Assembly: GCA_964477085.1 (NCBI GenBank)
Contig: CAYZDF010000088.1
Location: forward strand, 1 to 9,231
Direction: 5' to 3'
Source: Dichloromethanomonas sp964477085
GTDB taxonomy: Bacteria; Bacillota; Desulfitobacteriia; Desulfitobacteriales; Syntrophobotulaceae
Length of the DNA: 9,231 nucleotides
Below the pieces are notes generated by a model. That model saw only the letters and a list, made by a program, of their open reading frames with translations. It was not told the DNA's origin and did not search any database. Below are positions 1 through 6,829 of this stretch, one piece after another; position 1 is the first letter of the stretch; the number at the start of each line of letters is the position of its first letter. Both the position numbers and the translations under genes were made by a program.

Positions 1-78
1 GTGTCAGAAGAATCATGGCTTTAACCATTATTTAATGTTGGGAAAGTTGAGTTATTAATTACATAATTTTGTAACGGT

Positions 79-801
79 CTATAGCTTTTCTATTGGTTTT
101 TCATTCAGATAGATGGATTCCTCGTTAGCGGGGATATAATAATAGCCATCTTTTAATTTACGATCGATTCTGTTGAGGAGTTCCGTTAGGTTTTCACACT
201 TGAGGTTTAGGATCTTACAGAGATTATCCAACAAGGATTGAGGGAAGGGGTTTAAGAGGACGATATTAACATTTTGGAAAAGGGATTTTGCTTGAGGTGT
301 TATCTTCTTAAATACAGACCAGATTTCAATCGGGTGATCTTCTACATCCTTGCTGGATGCAATGTAATGCAGTCTGCTCAGTTGTTCCACAAATTCCGGC
401 AAGGACCAGAATTTCGAAGGAAAATCAACAAAGATTCTTACCTTGTTCGTCAAGTTCTTTTCATTCTGAATAGCCCAAGTAGCCAAACACTCTAAGAAGG
501 TAATGATGCGAGGCGCATAATCACACGCACAGTAGTAAATGCCAGGTTTGTTGGGTTCTGTAACCCAGGAAATATTGGTATCGTAAGGGTTGATTGTAAT
601 AATGGGGTTTTTAGTGGGGTTATACCAAATGCGTTTTTCGGAATCGGTAAGGACGATATTGATGGAGTCATCCTCAACATATTCTTTCTCTTGGAGTATG
701 GACCAGATCAGGCGAGTTTTTCCAGATCCAGCTTCGCCTATAATGAGATGACTTCCGGGAAGAAACCTTTCAAAGGGTTTGACAATCTGCTCCATTGGCA
801 T
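79..801 (-). CDS. Orphan P-loop ATPase, VirD4/TraG- or HerA-like, function unknown
   Basis: I do not recognise this 240-residue protein as a named family. A textbook Walker A, GEAGSGKT, lies at residues 22-29. A hydrophobic strand ending in Asp (VRIFVDF, 121-127) fits Walker B. The stretch after it (about 128-150, with LPEF and then an L..L pattern) resembles the region after Walker B in type IV coupling proteins (VirD4/TraG), where the motif is usually DEF followed by a glycine- or proline-rich loop. Here the residue after the Asp is Phe, so the usual catalytic Glu is absent. A later strand (about 178-184, NIVLLNP) could be the core strand that follows. There is no signal peptide or obvious membrane segment, so it is probably cytoplasmic. 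The ribosome site AGAAAGGAAG precedes the first ATG closely; the ATG two codons later is an alternative start with more usual spacing. It stands alone and divergent from gatC, and looks more AT-rich than the downstream genes, which suggests an accessory gene. NTPase call likely; role unknown. Confidence 0.75.
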   Translation of the reverse strand: MPMEQIVKPFERFLPGSHLIIGEAGSGKTRLIWSILQEKEYVEDDSINIVLTDSEKRIWYNPTKNPIITINPYDTNISWVTEPNKPGIYYCACDYAPRIITFLECLATWAIQNEKNLTNKVRIFVDFPSKFWSLPEFVEQLSRLHYIASSKDVEDHPIEIWSVFKKITPQAKSLFQNVNIVLLNPFPQSLLDNLCKILNLKCENLTELLNRIDRKLKDGYYYIPANEESIYLNEKPIEKL

Positions 802-917
802 TACTTCCTTTCTGATTTTAGTTAGTTAATCATTGACATCTCAGCTAGGAAAGACTTAACCATTTCGTAACACTATTTTTACTATATCTAATTCTACATG
901 GACCTCATTTCCCCTTT

Positions 918-945
918 AAGTTTTTGGCTTAGTCTCCAAAAACTT
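918..945. repeat. Perfect 10-bp inverted repeat in the divergent gap
   Basis: AAGTTTTTGG (918-927) and CCAAAAACTT (936-945) are exact reverse complements around an 8-base centre. The element sits between the divergent ATPase gene and gatC, upstream of the proposed gatC promoter. On the plus strand the right arm runs into TTTTAACTTTATT, a weak T-rich tail. It could be a weak terminator stopping antisense transcription coming out of the ATPase region, or an operator for a dimeric regulator. The sequence does not decide between these. Confidence 0.6.
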
Positions 946-984
946 TTAACTTTATTCCTTATTTGCCGTAATTCGTGCTTATAG

Positions 985-1013
985 TTGCTCGTATTGCTGA
1001 TATTTGTTATATT
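985..1013 (+). promoter_or_regulatory. Candidate sigma-A promoter of the gatCAB operon
   Basis: TTGCTC (985-990) and TATATT (1008-1013) are separated by 17 bases, which fits the sigma-A consensus spacing with four of six and five of six matches. Transcription would begin near 1020, about 50 bases before the gatC ATG. This also argues against translation starting at the upstream ATG at 1004, which would overlap the promoter. Promoter calls by eye in AT-rich DNA are weak evidence. Confidence 0.4.
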
Positions 1014-1072
1014 TATCTATATGTCTACAATCTGAAAGGCATGTCCATTATTTGAAAGGCAGGCGTTCCATC

Positions 1073-1357
1073 ATGAAGATTTCTCGGAATGAAGTTGAAC
1101 ATGTAGCCCTTCTGGCCAGGTTAAAACTGTCTGAGGAGGAAATGAATCAATATACAGAACAGTTGAATTCGATCCTGGAATATGCAGCTATGCTGGAGCA
1201 AATTGATACCAATGATGTATCTCCTACTGCGCATGCAGTTCAGCTATACAATGTTCTCAGGGAGGATGAGGTCAAACCGTCAATGGCTCAGGAAAAGGTG
1301 TTCAAAAATGCACCTGAAGCCGAAGAGGGTTTCTTCAGGGTACCGAGGATTGTTTAA
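1073..1357 (+). CDS. gatC: Asp-tRNA(Asn)/Glu-tRNA(Gln) amidotransferase subunit C
   Basis: GatC is the small, non-catalytic belt subunit that wraps around GatA and GatB and stabilises the GatCAB complex. The complex converts Glu-tRNA(Gln) and/or Asp-tRNA(Asn) to the amide form in the cytoplasm. The 94 residues match the usual family length. The N-terminal pattern (ISRNEVEHVALLARLKLSEEE) is typical, as are the central DTNDVSPTAH segment, the LREDEV stretch and the C-terminal FFRVPRIV ending. An upstream in-frame ATG at 1004 would add a 23-residue non-conserved extension overlapping the predicted promoter. The ATG at 1073 is therefore preferred: it gives the family start and has AGGC-containing SD-like sequence about nine bases upstream. 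It is the first gene of gatCAB, 32 bases ahead of gatA. Identification is secure. Confidence 0.97.
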   Translation: MKISRNEVEHVALLARLKLSEEEMNQYTEQLNSILEYAAMLEQIDTNDVSPTAHAVQLYNVLREDEVKPSMAQEKVFKNAPEAEEGFFRVPRIV

Positions 1358-1373
1358 TTTTTACCGGATGTGA

Positions 1374-1379
1374 AAGGAG
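1374..1379 (+). promoter_or_regulatory. gatA ribosome binding site
   Basis: AAGGAG lies 10 bases before the ATG at 1390 and fixes the gatA start. It lies in the 32-base gap after gatC, so gatA is translated independently within the operon. Confidence 0.8.
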
Positions 1380-1389
1380 TACATCTCAT

Positions 1390-2856
1390 ATGGGAATTGT
1401 CAATCAATCAATCGATGATTTACATAACATGCTTATCAGTAAAGAAATAAGCTGTACCGAGCTGACTAAAGAATTTCTCAAGCATATCCGTGCTTGCGAA
1501 GAGCACATCAAAGCATTCATTACTGTTACAGAAGAACAGGCCCTGATCAAGGCTGCCAGGATCGATAAGAAATTAGCAGACAAGGAGTCTCTTGGTATCC
1601 TGGAAGGACTGCCCATGGCGCTGAAAGATAATATGTGCACGGAAGGAATCGCTACAACGTGCGGTTCGCGAATCTTGGAAAATTTTAAGCCCCCTTACGA
1701 TGCGACCGTCACTGAAAAGTTCAAAGAAGCAGGGACAATCCTTGTAGGTAAACTCAATATGGATGAATTCGCGATGGGTTCCTCCACAGAGAATTCCGGA
1801 TTTTATCCGACATCAAACCCCTGGGATTATAAGCGTGTGCCAGGTGGATCTTCAGGTGGTTCGGCTGCTTCTGTCGCTGCCAGAGAAGTTCCGTTTTCAC
1901 TGGGATCAGATACCGGCGGATCGATCCGTCAGCCAGCGGCTTTCTGTGGAGTAGTTGGTCTCAAACCTACCTATGGCGCAGTGTCCCGCTATGGGCTAGT
2001 AGCCTTTGCTTCATCCCTGGATCAGATCGGCCCTCTCACTAAGACCGTCAGGGACAATGCTTTGGTTCTTAATGCTATCGCCGGTCATGATCCTAAAGAT
2101 TCCACCTCAGTTCCGTTTGTTAAACCAGATTATACCCAGTTTTTAGAAAATAATGTAAAAAGCCTTAAAATTGGTATGCCAAAAGAATTCTTTGCCCTTG
2201 GTCTGCAGCCTGAAGTTGAAAGTGTGATCCGCAAAGCGATTCAAACGCTTGAAGAGCTTGGGGCAGAGGTGGAGGAATGTTCCTTACCTCATATGGAATA
2301 CGCCATGCCCACTTATTATATTATCGCTCCTGCGGAATGCAGCTCCAACCTTGCTCGTTACGATGGCGTACGCTATGGATACAGGGCGGAAGCCGATGAT
2401 ATGACCGATATGTTCAAAAACACCAGGGCAGAAGGTTTTGGACAAGAAGTTAAACGGAGAATCATGCTGGGAACCTATGCCTTGAGTTCCGGCTATTATG
2501 ATGCATACTATCTCAAAGCGCAAAAAGTGAGAACGTTGATCAAACAGGACTTTGATAAAGTCTTCGCCAAGTATGATGTCCTGATTTCGCCGACCGCACC
2601 AACACCGGCTTATCAGATCGGAGAGATTTCTGATCCTCTCACAGCTTATATGGGCGATGTTTATACCATCCCGGTCAATCTTGCCGGATTGCCGGCTATA
2701 TCTCTGCCCGCCGGCTATGTTAATGGTCTGCCGGTAGGTATGCAGCTGATCAGCCGTCATTTTGATGAGGGCATACTCTATCGAACAGCGTATACCTTTG
2801 AACAGAATACTGACTTTCACAAAGAAGTACCTGCTTTCGTAAGGGAGGTAGTCTAA
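1390..2856 (+). CDS. gatA: Asp-tRNA(Asn)/Glu-tRNA(Gln) amidotransferase subunit A (glutaminase)
   Basis: GatA is the amidase-signature subunit that hydrolyses glutamine and passes ammonia to GatB for amidation of the activated misacylated tRNA. At 488 residues it has normal length. The full Ser-cisSer-Lys triad is visible: Lys79 in ALKDN, the cis-Ser at 154 in GGSSGGSAA (152-160), and the nucleophile Ser178 in SDTGGSIRQPA (173-183). These numbers coincide with those I recall for Staphylococcus aureus GatA. The C-terminal part contains the conserved SPTAPTPA stretch and the segment NLAGLPAISLPAG, both expected of the family. The gene shares one base with gatB (TAATG), so the two are probably translationally coupled, matching the stoichiometric complex. 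No frameshift or missing catalytic residue was seen. Confidence 0.98.
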   Translation: MGIVNQSIDDLHNMLISKEISCTELTKEFLKHIRACEEHIKAFITVTEEQALIKAARIDKKLADKESLGILEGLPMALKDNMCTEGIATTCGSRILENFKPPYDATVTEKFKEAGTILVGKLNMDEFAMGSSTENSGFYPTSNPWDYKRVPGGSSGGSAASVAAREVPFSLGSDTGGSIRQPAAFCGVVGLKPTYGAVSRYGLVAFASSLDQIGPLTKTVRDNALVLNAIAGHDPKDSTSVPFVKPDYTQFLENNVKSLKIGMPKEFFALGLQPEVESVIRKAIQTLEELGAEVEECSLPHMEYAMPTYYIIAPAECSSNLARYDGVRYGYRAEADDMTDMFKNTRAEGFGQEVKRRIMLGTYALSSGYYDAYYLKAQKVRTLIKQDFDKVFAKYDVLISPTAPTPAYQIGEISDPLTAYMGDVYTIPVNLAGLPAISLPAGYVNGLPVGMQLISRHFDEGILYRTAYTFEQNTDFHKEVPAFVREVV

Positions 2857-4304
2857 TGGTTTATAGTGATAAATACGAAATGGTCTGCGGAGTAGAAACC
2901 CATGTGGAGATGGCAACCAAAACCAAAATCTTCTGCGGTTGCAGCACCGAATTCGGAGGAGAACAGAACACCCATGTCTGCCCGGTTTGCCTGGGACTGC
3001 CGGGAGTATTGCCGGTGCTCAATAAAGAAGTAGTTAATCTGGCCATTAAAGCAGGGTTAGCTTTAAATTGTGATATAGCCGAATTCTCCAAGTTTGACCG
3101 TAAGAACTATTACTATCCTGATCTGCCCAAGAACTATCAGACATCCCAGTATGATCTGCCTATCTGTAAAAATGGCTGGCTGGAGATTCAGGTGGGTGAT
3201 GAGGTTAAGAAGATCGGCATAACCCGGGCCCATATGGAAGAAGATGCCGGTAAGCTCGTCCATAGTGGGGAGACCATTACGACCTCGACAGGCTCTGGTG
3301 TTGATTATAACCGGACGGGAGTTCCTCTTTTGGAGATCGTCTCAGAGCCGGACATGAGGTCAATTGATGAAGTACTGGCCTACCTGGATGAACTCGTTCA
3401 AATTATGGAATACGCCGGTATCTCCGATGTTAAAATGGAACAAGGGTCTGTTCGCTTTGATATCAACGTTTCACTCCGCCTCAAGGGAAGCAGTGAGTTT
3501 GGAACCCGAACCGAGACGAAAAACCTTAACTCTTTCAATTCCGTACGGCGTTGTTTGGAGTATGAATTGGAGCGTCAGGCAGAACTTTTGGATGAAGGAG
3601 AAAAGATTATTCAAGAAACCAGAACGTGGGATGAAGGTAAAGGCATTACTTTATCGCTCCGTTCCAAAGAAGAAGCCCATGATTATCGCTATTTTCCGGA
3701 ACCGGATCTTCTACCCCTGGTCATCGACCGGGAATGGGTCGAACGAATTAGAACCACTCTCACCGAATTGCCAAGAGCCAAACGGGAAAGACTGCAGTCA
3801 CTGGGATTGTCGGAATATGATGCTAGGGTAATCACCGCTAACAAAGCCATGGCTGATTACTTTGATCAAGCTCTGGCCAAGTTTAATGATGCCAAGACCC
3901 TGGCCAATTGGGTGATGGGAGATCTGAGTGCCTTGCTGAGAGCTAATGCGTGCTCGTTTGGACAATCTCCCGTTTCTTCAGATCAGCTTGCATCTTTATT
4001 AGCCTTGATCAAAAAAGGGGATATCAGCGGTAAGATAGGTAAGACGGTGCTTGAAGAAATCTATCATACCGGAAAGGACCCTGAAGTTATCATCAAGGAA
4101 AAAGGGCTCGTCCAGATCAGTGATGAGGGAGCGTTGGTTAAGATCATTGATGAAGTGATAGCCAATAATCCTAAATCGGTAAGTGATTATCAGTCAGGCA
4201 AAGAAAGTGCCATCGGTTTCTTGGTCGGACAAGTGATGAAAGCAACCAAAGGACAGGCCAATCCCGGCTTGGTCAATAAATTACTGAAAGAAAGATTGTC
4301 TTAA
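2856..4304 (+). CDS. gatB: Asp-tRNA(Asn)/Glu-tRNA(Gln) amidotransferase subunit B
   Basis: GatB binds the misacylated tRNA, phosphorylates its side-chain carboxylate with ATP and amidates it with ammonia from GatA. The 482 residues contain a putative zinc site of Cys27, Cys29, Cys42 and Cys45. They also contain the FDRKNYYYPDLPKNYQ segment (80-95), the family signature VDYNRTGVPLLE (149-160), the EEAHDYRYFPEPDL segment (272-285), and a helical/YqeY-like tail ending in the typical KATKGQANPGLVNKLLKE. The start ATG overlaps the gatA stop by one base and is preceded by a strong GGGAGG at 2843-2848. The pairing with gatC and gatA makes the heterotrimer complete. It suggests that the cell makes Gln-tRNA and/or Asn-tRNA by the indirect route; which one cannot be told from this window. 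Confidence 0.98.
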   Translation: MVYSDKYEMVCGVETHVEMATKTKIFCGCSTEFGGEQNTHVCPVCLGLPGVLPVLNKEVVNLAIKAGLALNCDIAEFSKFDRKNYYYPDLPKNYQTSQYDLPICKNGWLEIQVGDEVKKIGITRAHMEEDAGKLVHSGETITTSTGSGVDYNRTGVPLLEIVSEPDMRSIDEVLAYLDELVQIMEYAGISDVKMEQGSVRFDINVSLRLKGSSEFGTRTETKNLNSFNSVRRCLEYELERQAELLDEGEKIIQETRTWDEGKGITLSLRSKEEAHDYRYFPEPDLLPLVIDREWVERIRTTLTELPRAKRERLQSLGLSEYDARVITANKAMADYFDQALAKFNDAKTLANWVMGDLSALLRANACSFGQSPVSSDQLASLLALIKKGDISGKIGKTVLEEIYHTGKDPEVIIKEKGLVQISDEGALVKIIDEVIANNPKSVSDYQSGKESAIGFLVGQVMKATKGQANPGLVNKLLKERLS

Positions 4305-4320
4305 AGGCAATCTTTCTTTC
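4286..4320 (+). terminator. Hairpin at the 3' end of gatB, probable operon terminator
   Basis: GAAAGAAAGATTGTC (4286-4300) pairs with GGCAATCTTTCTTTC (4306-4320) over 15 bp with a single G-U wobble, around the five-base loop TTAAA. The left arm is the last coding sequence of gatB (codons KERLS) and the TAA stop falls at 4302-4304 inside the loop. There is no classical poly-T run after the stem; instead the 3' arm itself is T-rich. It may act as a terminator, as an mRNA 3' stabiliser, or both. Confidence 0.65.
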
Positions 4321-4450
4321 TATAAGAGCAATTTGGGGTGTTTGGCATCAAATAATACTGAATACTGTTGCCGTTTATAATATAGTAAGCTCTGTTTTAT
4401 GATAAAATAATTACATCATATAGGAACATATTTTTGGTTTATAATCATTA

Positions 4451-4456
4451 GAGGTG
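4451..4456 (+). promoter_or_regulatory. Homocitrate synthase ribosome binding site
   Basis: GAGGTG lies five bases before the ATG at 4462 and supports that start. The 157-base gap upstream holds several TATAAT-like hexamers (4376-4381 and 4440-4445) but none has a convincing -35 at the right spacing, so no promoter is called. No riboswitch or T-box pattern was seen there. A perfect tandem AATACTG pair lies at 4354-4367. Confidence 0.75.
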
Positions 4457-4461
4457 AAAAA

Positions 4462-5613
4462 ATGGGAAGATTAGCTGAAAAGGGACTGATAATCGTTGAC
4501 ACGACACTGAGGGACGGTGAACAAACAGCGGGCGTTGTTTTTTCTAATCAGGAGAAAATAAGAATAGCCCGGATGCTTGATGCTATGGGTGTCCATCAGA
4601 TCGAGGCTGGAATTCCAGTCATGGGAGGGAATGAACAGGAAGCTATTAAGGACATCTGTAAGCTTGGGCTTAAAGCGAGTATTATGGGTTGGAATCGTCC
4701 GGTGATAAAAGATATAGAAGCATCGCTCTACTGTGGGTGTGATTCGGTAGCCATTTCTATTTCCACATCAGATATCCATATTAAGCATAAGCTCAATACC
4801 ACCCGCGGTGCCGTTTTAGATATGATGGTTAAAGCCACCGAGTTTGCCAGACAGCATGTCGATTATATTTCAGTTAATGCTGAAGATGCTTCGCGAACCG
4901 ACATGAACTACCTGGTAGAATTTGCGACTGAAGCAAGGAAAGCCGGTGCAGACCGTGTTCGCTACTGTGATACCATCGGAATTCTGGATCCGTTCACCAC
5001 GTATGAAAGAGTTAAAACGTTAATTGAACGTGCAGGTGTTGATGTGGAGATGCACACGCATAACGACTTCGGGATGGCTACGGCCAATGCTTTGGCAGGT
5101 GTCAAAGCGGGGGCCAGGTTTATCGGTGTAACAGTTAATGGCTTAGGAGAAAGAGCCGGTAATGCAGCGCTGGAAGAAGTCGTCATGGCTCTCAAACATA
5201 TTGAGGGAGTAGATCTCGGCTTTAAGACAGGCCGTTTTGTTGAAGTTTCTGAGTATGTCTCCAGGGCATCCGGCAGACTGCTTCCAGCCTGGAAAGCTAT
5301 CGTGGGCAGCAATATGTTCGCGCATGAATCCGGAATCCATACGGATGGAGCACTTAAGAATCCCAATACCTATGAAGTATTTTGCCCTGAAGAAGTAGGG
5401 CTGGAACGCCAGATCGTGATCGGTAAACATTCCGGAAGAGCATCAATCAAGTCCAAGTTTAGAGAATACGGAAAAGAACTGACAAATGAACAGGCAGATC
5501 TGATCCTGACACAAGTACGGGCCTTGGCAGTCGATATGAAAAGATCACTTTTTGATAAAGAACTGACGTATATTTATACGGATTTGTTTGAAAATGAGAA
5601 TGAAGAAGTTTAA
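4462..5613 (+). CDS. nifV: Homocitrate synthase, NifV type (DRE-TIM metallolyase)
   Basis: Members condense acetyl-CoA with 2-oxoglutarate to give homocitrate. The 383 residues match NifV length and lack the leucine-regulatory C-terminal domain of long LeuA enzymes. Visible motifs are LRDGEQTAG (16-24, with catalytic Arg17 and metal Asp18), EDASR (141-145), the metal pair His198 and His200 in MHTHNDFG, the glycine-rich NGLGERAGNAALEE (226-239), and HESGIH (288-293). LeuA usually has SPG after the GEQ; TAG here is the form seen in homocitrate synthases. The downstream NAD-isocitrate dehydrogenase makes 2-oxoglutarate, its likely substrate. No nif genes are in view, so the product may feed nitrogenase cofactor made elsewhere or another use. 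Alternatives are isopropylmalate or citramalate synthase, or a Re-citrate synthase. Re-citrate synthases are, as I recall, longer with a different sequence after the RDG motif. Family secure; substrate and the nifV symbol are inferred. Confidence 0.85.
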   Translation: MGRLAEKGLIIVDTTLRDGEQTAGVVFSNQEKIRIARMLDAMGVHQIEAGIPVMGGNEQEAIKDICKLGLKASIMGWNRPVIKDIEASLYCGCDSVAISISTSDIHIKHKLNTTRGAVLDMMVKATEFARQHVDYISVNAEDASRTDMNYLVEFATEARKAGADRVRYCDTIGILDPFTTYERVKTLIERAGVDVEMHTHNDFGMATANALAGVKAGARFIGVTVNGLGERAGNAALEEVVMALKHIEGVDLGFKTGRFVEVSEYVSRASGRLLPAWKAIVGSNMFAHESGIHTDGALKNPNTYEVFCPEEVGLERQIVIGKHSGRASIKSKFREYGKELTNEQADLILTQVRALAVDMKRSLFDKELTYIYTDLFENENEEV

Positions 5614-5666
5614 AAGCAATAAATAATATACATTCTAGTGGTTAAAGATTGGATGACCTTAAAACG

Positions 5667-5673
5667 AAAGGAG
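5667..5673 (+). promoter_or_regulatory. Isocitrate dehydrogenase ribosome binding site
   Basis: AAAGGAG lies seven bases before the ATG at 5681. The gap from the homocitrate synthase stop is 67 bases, with no terminator hairpin seen, so the two genes are probably cotranscribed. Confidence 0.8.
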
Positions 5674-5680
5674 ACAATGA

Positions 5681-6682
5681 ATGACTAAGAAAGTTACCCT
5701 TATCCCCGGAGACGGTATCGGTCCGGAAATTATTTCAGCAACTGTCGATATCATTGAGGCCTCAGCTGCAAATATTGAATGGGAAAAACACGAAGCAGGA
5801 CTAGTGGCTATTGAAAAATATGGAGAACCCCTGCCAGAGTGCCTCATTGAATCTCTCCGCAGGAATAAGGTCGGATTGAAAGGGCCTGTCACTACCCCGG
5901 TAGGAAAAGGGTTTCGTAGTGTTAATGTCGGAATGCGTAAAGCCCTTGATCTTTATGCCAATGTCCGCCCCCTCAAGAACTTCAAGCATATCCAATCTCG
6001 CTATACAGGCATTGATATGGTGATTATCCGGGAGAATACCGAAGACCTTTATTCAGGTGTGGAACATATGGTGGGGAAAGACGCCGCGGAATCCATTAAG
6101 ATTATCACCCGCGAGGCATCAGAGCGTATCTGCCACTATGGTTTTGAGCTAGCTTGCCGAGAGGGGAGAAAGAAGGTCACCGTAGGACATAAAGCTAACA
6201 TCCTCAAACTTAGTGATGGCTTATTCCTGGAATGTGCACGCCAAGTAGCTCAGGAGTACCCGGATATCCAGTTCGAGGATCGGATCGTTGATGCCCTCTG
6301 TATGAATCTGGTTCAATTCCCTGAAAGATTTGATGTCATTATTCTTCCTAATCTTTATGGAGACATCCTTTCTGACCTTGGAGCGGGTCTGGTGGGAGGG
6401 TTGGGTGTTGCCCCCGGGGCGAATATCGGAGTAGATGGTGCCTTGTTTGAAGCCATTCATGGCAGTGCTCCGGATATTGCGGGGCAGAATAAAGCGAACC
6501 CGCTGGCCATGCTGCTGTCAGGCGTTGAGATGCTGAAATATCTTGGATTCAATCAGGAAGCTGAACGAATTATGAATGCGGTTGATATTATCCTTGCCCA
6601 AAAAGATAAGGTTACACCCGACCTTGGTGGAACAGCCGGAACCAAAGAGATGGCTCGGGCTATTATTGAAGCTATGGAATAG
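5681..6682 (+). CDS. Isocitrate dehydrogenase, NAD-dependent
   Basis: This 333-residue beta-decarboxylating dehydrogenase oxidises isocitrate to 2-oxoglutarate, CO2 and NADH. The family start LIPGDGIGPE (7-16) and the signature NLYGDILSDLGAGLVGGLG (224-242) are intact. The substrate loop RSVNVGMRKALDLYANVRP (79-97) carries Ser80, Asn82, Arg86 and Arg96, the isocitrate-binding set; isopropylmalate and homoisocitrate dehydrogenases differ at Ser/Asn. Further expected residues are Arg117, Tyr124 (RENTEDLYSG), Lys171, and the metal aspartates 204, 228 and 232. Coenzyme choice is readable in HGSAPDIAGQ (260-269): Asp-Ile stands where NADP enzymes such as E. coli Icd have Lys-Tyr, so NAD is predicted. 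It follows the homocitrate synthase in one likely transcript and could supply its 2-oxoglutarate. Homoisocitrate dehydrogenase activity is the main alternative. Confidence 0.9.
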   Translation: MTKKVTLIPGDGIGPEIISATVDIIEASAANIEWEKHEAGLVAIEKYGEPLPECLIESLRRNKVGLKGPVTTPVGKGFRSVNVGMRKALDLYANVRPLKNFKHIQSRYTGIDMVIIRENTEDLYSGVEHMVGKDAAESIKIITREASERICHYGFELACREGRKKVTVGHKANILKLSDGLFLECARQVAQEYPDIQFEDRIVDALCMNLVQFPERFDVIILPNLYGDILSDLGAGLVGGLGVAPGANIGVDGALFEAIHGSAPDIAGQNKANPLAMLLSGVEMLKYLGFNQEAERIMNAVDIILAQKDKVTPDLGGTAGTKEMARAIIEAME

Positions 6683-6705
6683 ATTGATGCAATAGATGAA
6701 TTTTG

Positions 6706-6738
6706 ATACCCTGCAGGATAAAAGATGCAGGGTATTTT
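6706..6738 (+). terminator. Rho-independent terminator after isocitrate dehydrogenase
   Basis: ATACCCTGCA (6706-6715) pairs perfectly with TGCAGGGTAT (6726-6735) around a 10-base loop and is followed by TTT, then CCTT. It starts 23 bases after the stop codon and ends the synthase-dehydrogenase unit before the CPBP gene. Confidence 0.85.
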
Positions 6739-6745
6739 CCTTAAC

Positions 6746-6774
6746 TTAAAAATATCTAATTTTTTTGCTATACT
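6746..6774 (+). promoter_or_regulatory. Candidate sigma-A promoter of the CPBP-rlmD bicistron
   Basis: TTAAAA (6746-6751) and TATACT (6769-6774) are 17 bases apart. The -10 is near-consensus and the -35 matches four of six. It lies between the terminator and the CPBP ATG, where a promoter is required if that terminator is efficient. Transcription would start near 6781. Confidence 0.45.
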
Positions 6775-6829
6775 AGTCATGTGTAATTTATCAAATGATT
6801 AAACTGAGGGGAAAACGGAGATAGAATAA

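Noticed and set aside
1..28. Possible minus-strand start (ATG at 28-26) running off the left edge
   Set aside because: Only nine codons are visible and no ribosome site precedes it.
1004..1072. N-terminal extension of gatC from the upstream ATG at 1004
   Set aside because: The extra 23 residues are not family-like and overlap the probable promoter; the ATG at 1073 gives the normal GatC start.
2284..2916. 210-residue open frame on the minus strand opposite gatA and gatB
   Set aside because: It lies antisense to two intact conserved genes, has no recognisable motif, and is explained by codon bias of the plus strand.
3364..3831. 155-residue open frame in another frame of gatB
   Set aside because: It lies wholly inside the conserved GatB coding frame and shows no family pattern.
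4376..4445. TATAAT hexamers before the homocitrate synthase gene as promoters
   Set aside because: No acceptable -35 at 16-18 bases; the one at 4440 would start transcription on the ribosome site.
4462..5613. Re-citrate synthase as the primary call
   Set aside because: Length and the LRDGEQTAG motif fit NifV-type homocitrate synthase better; kept only as an alternative.
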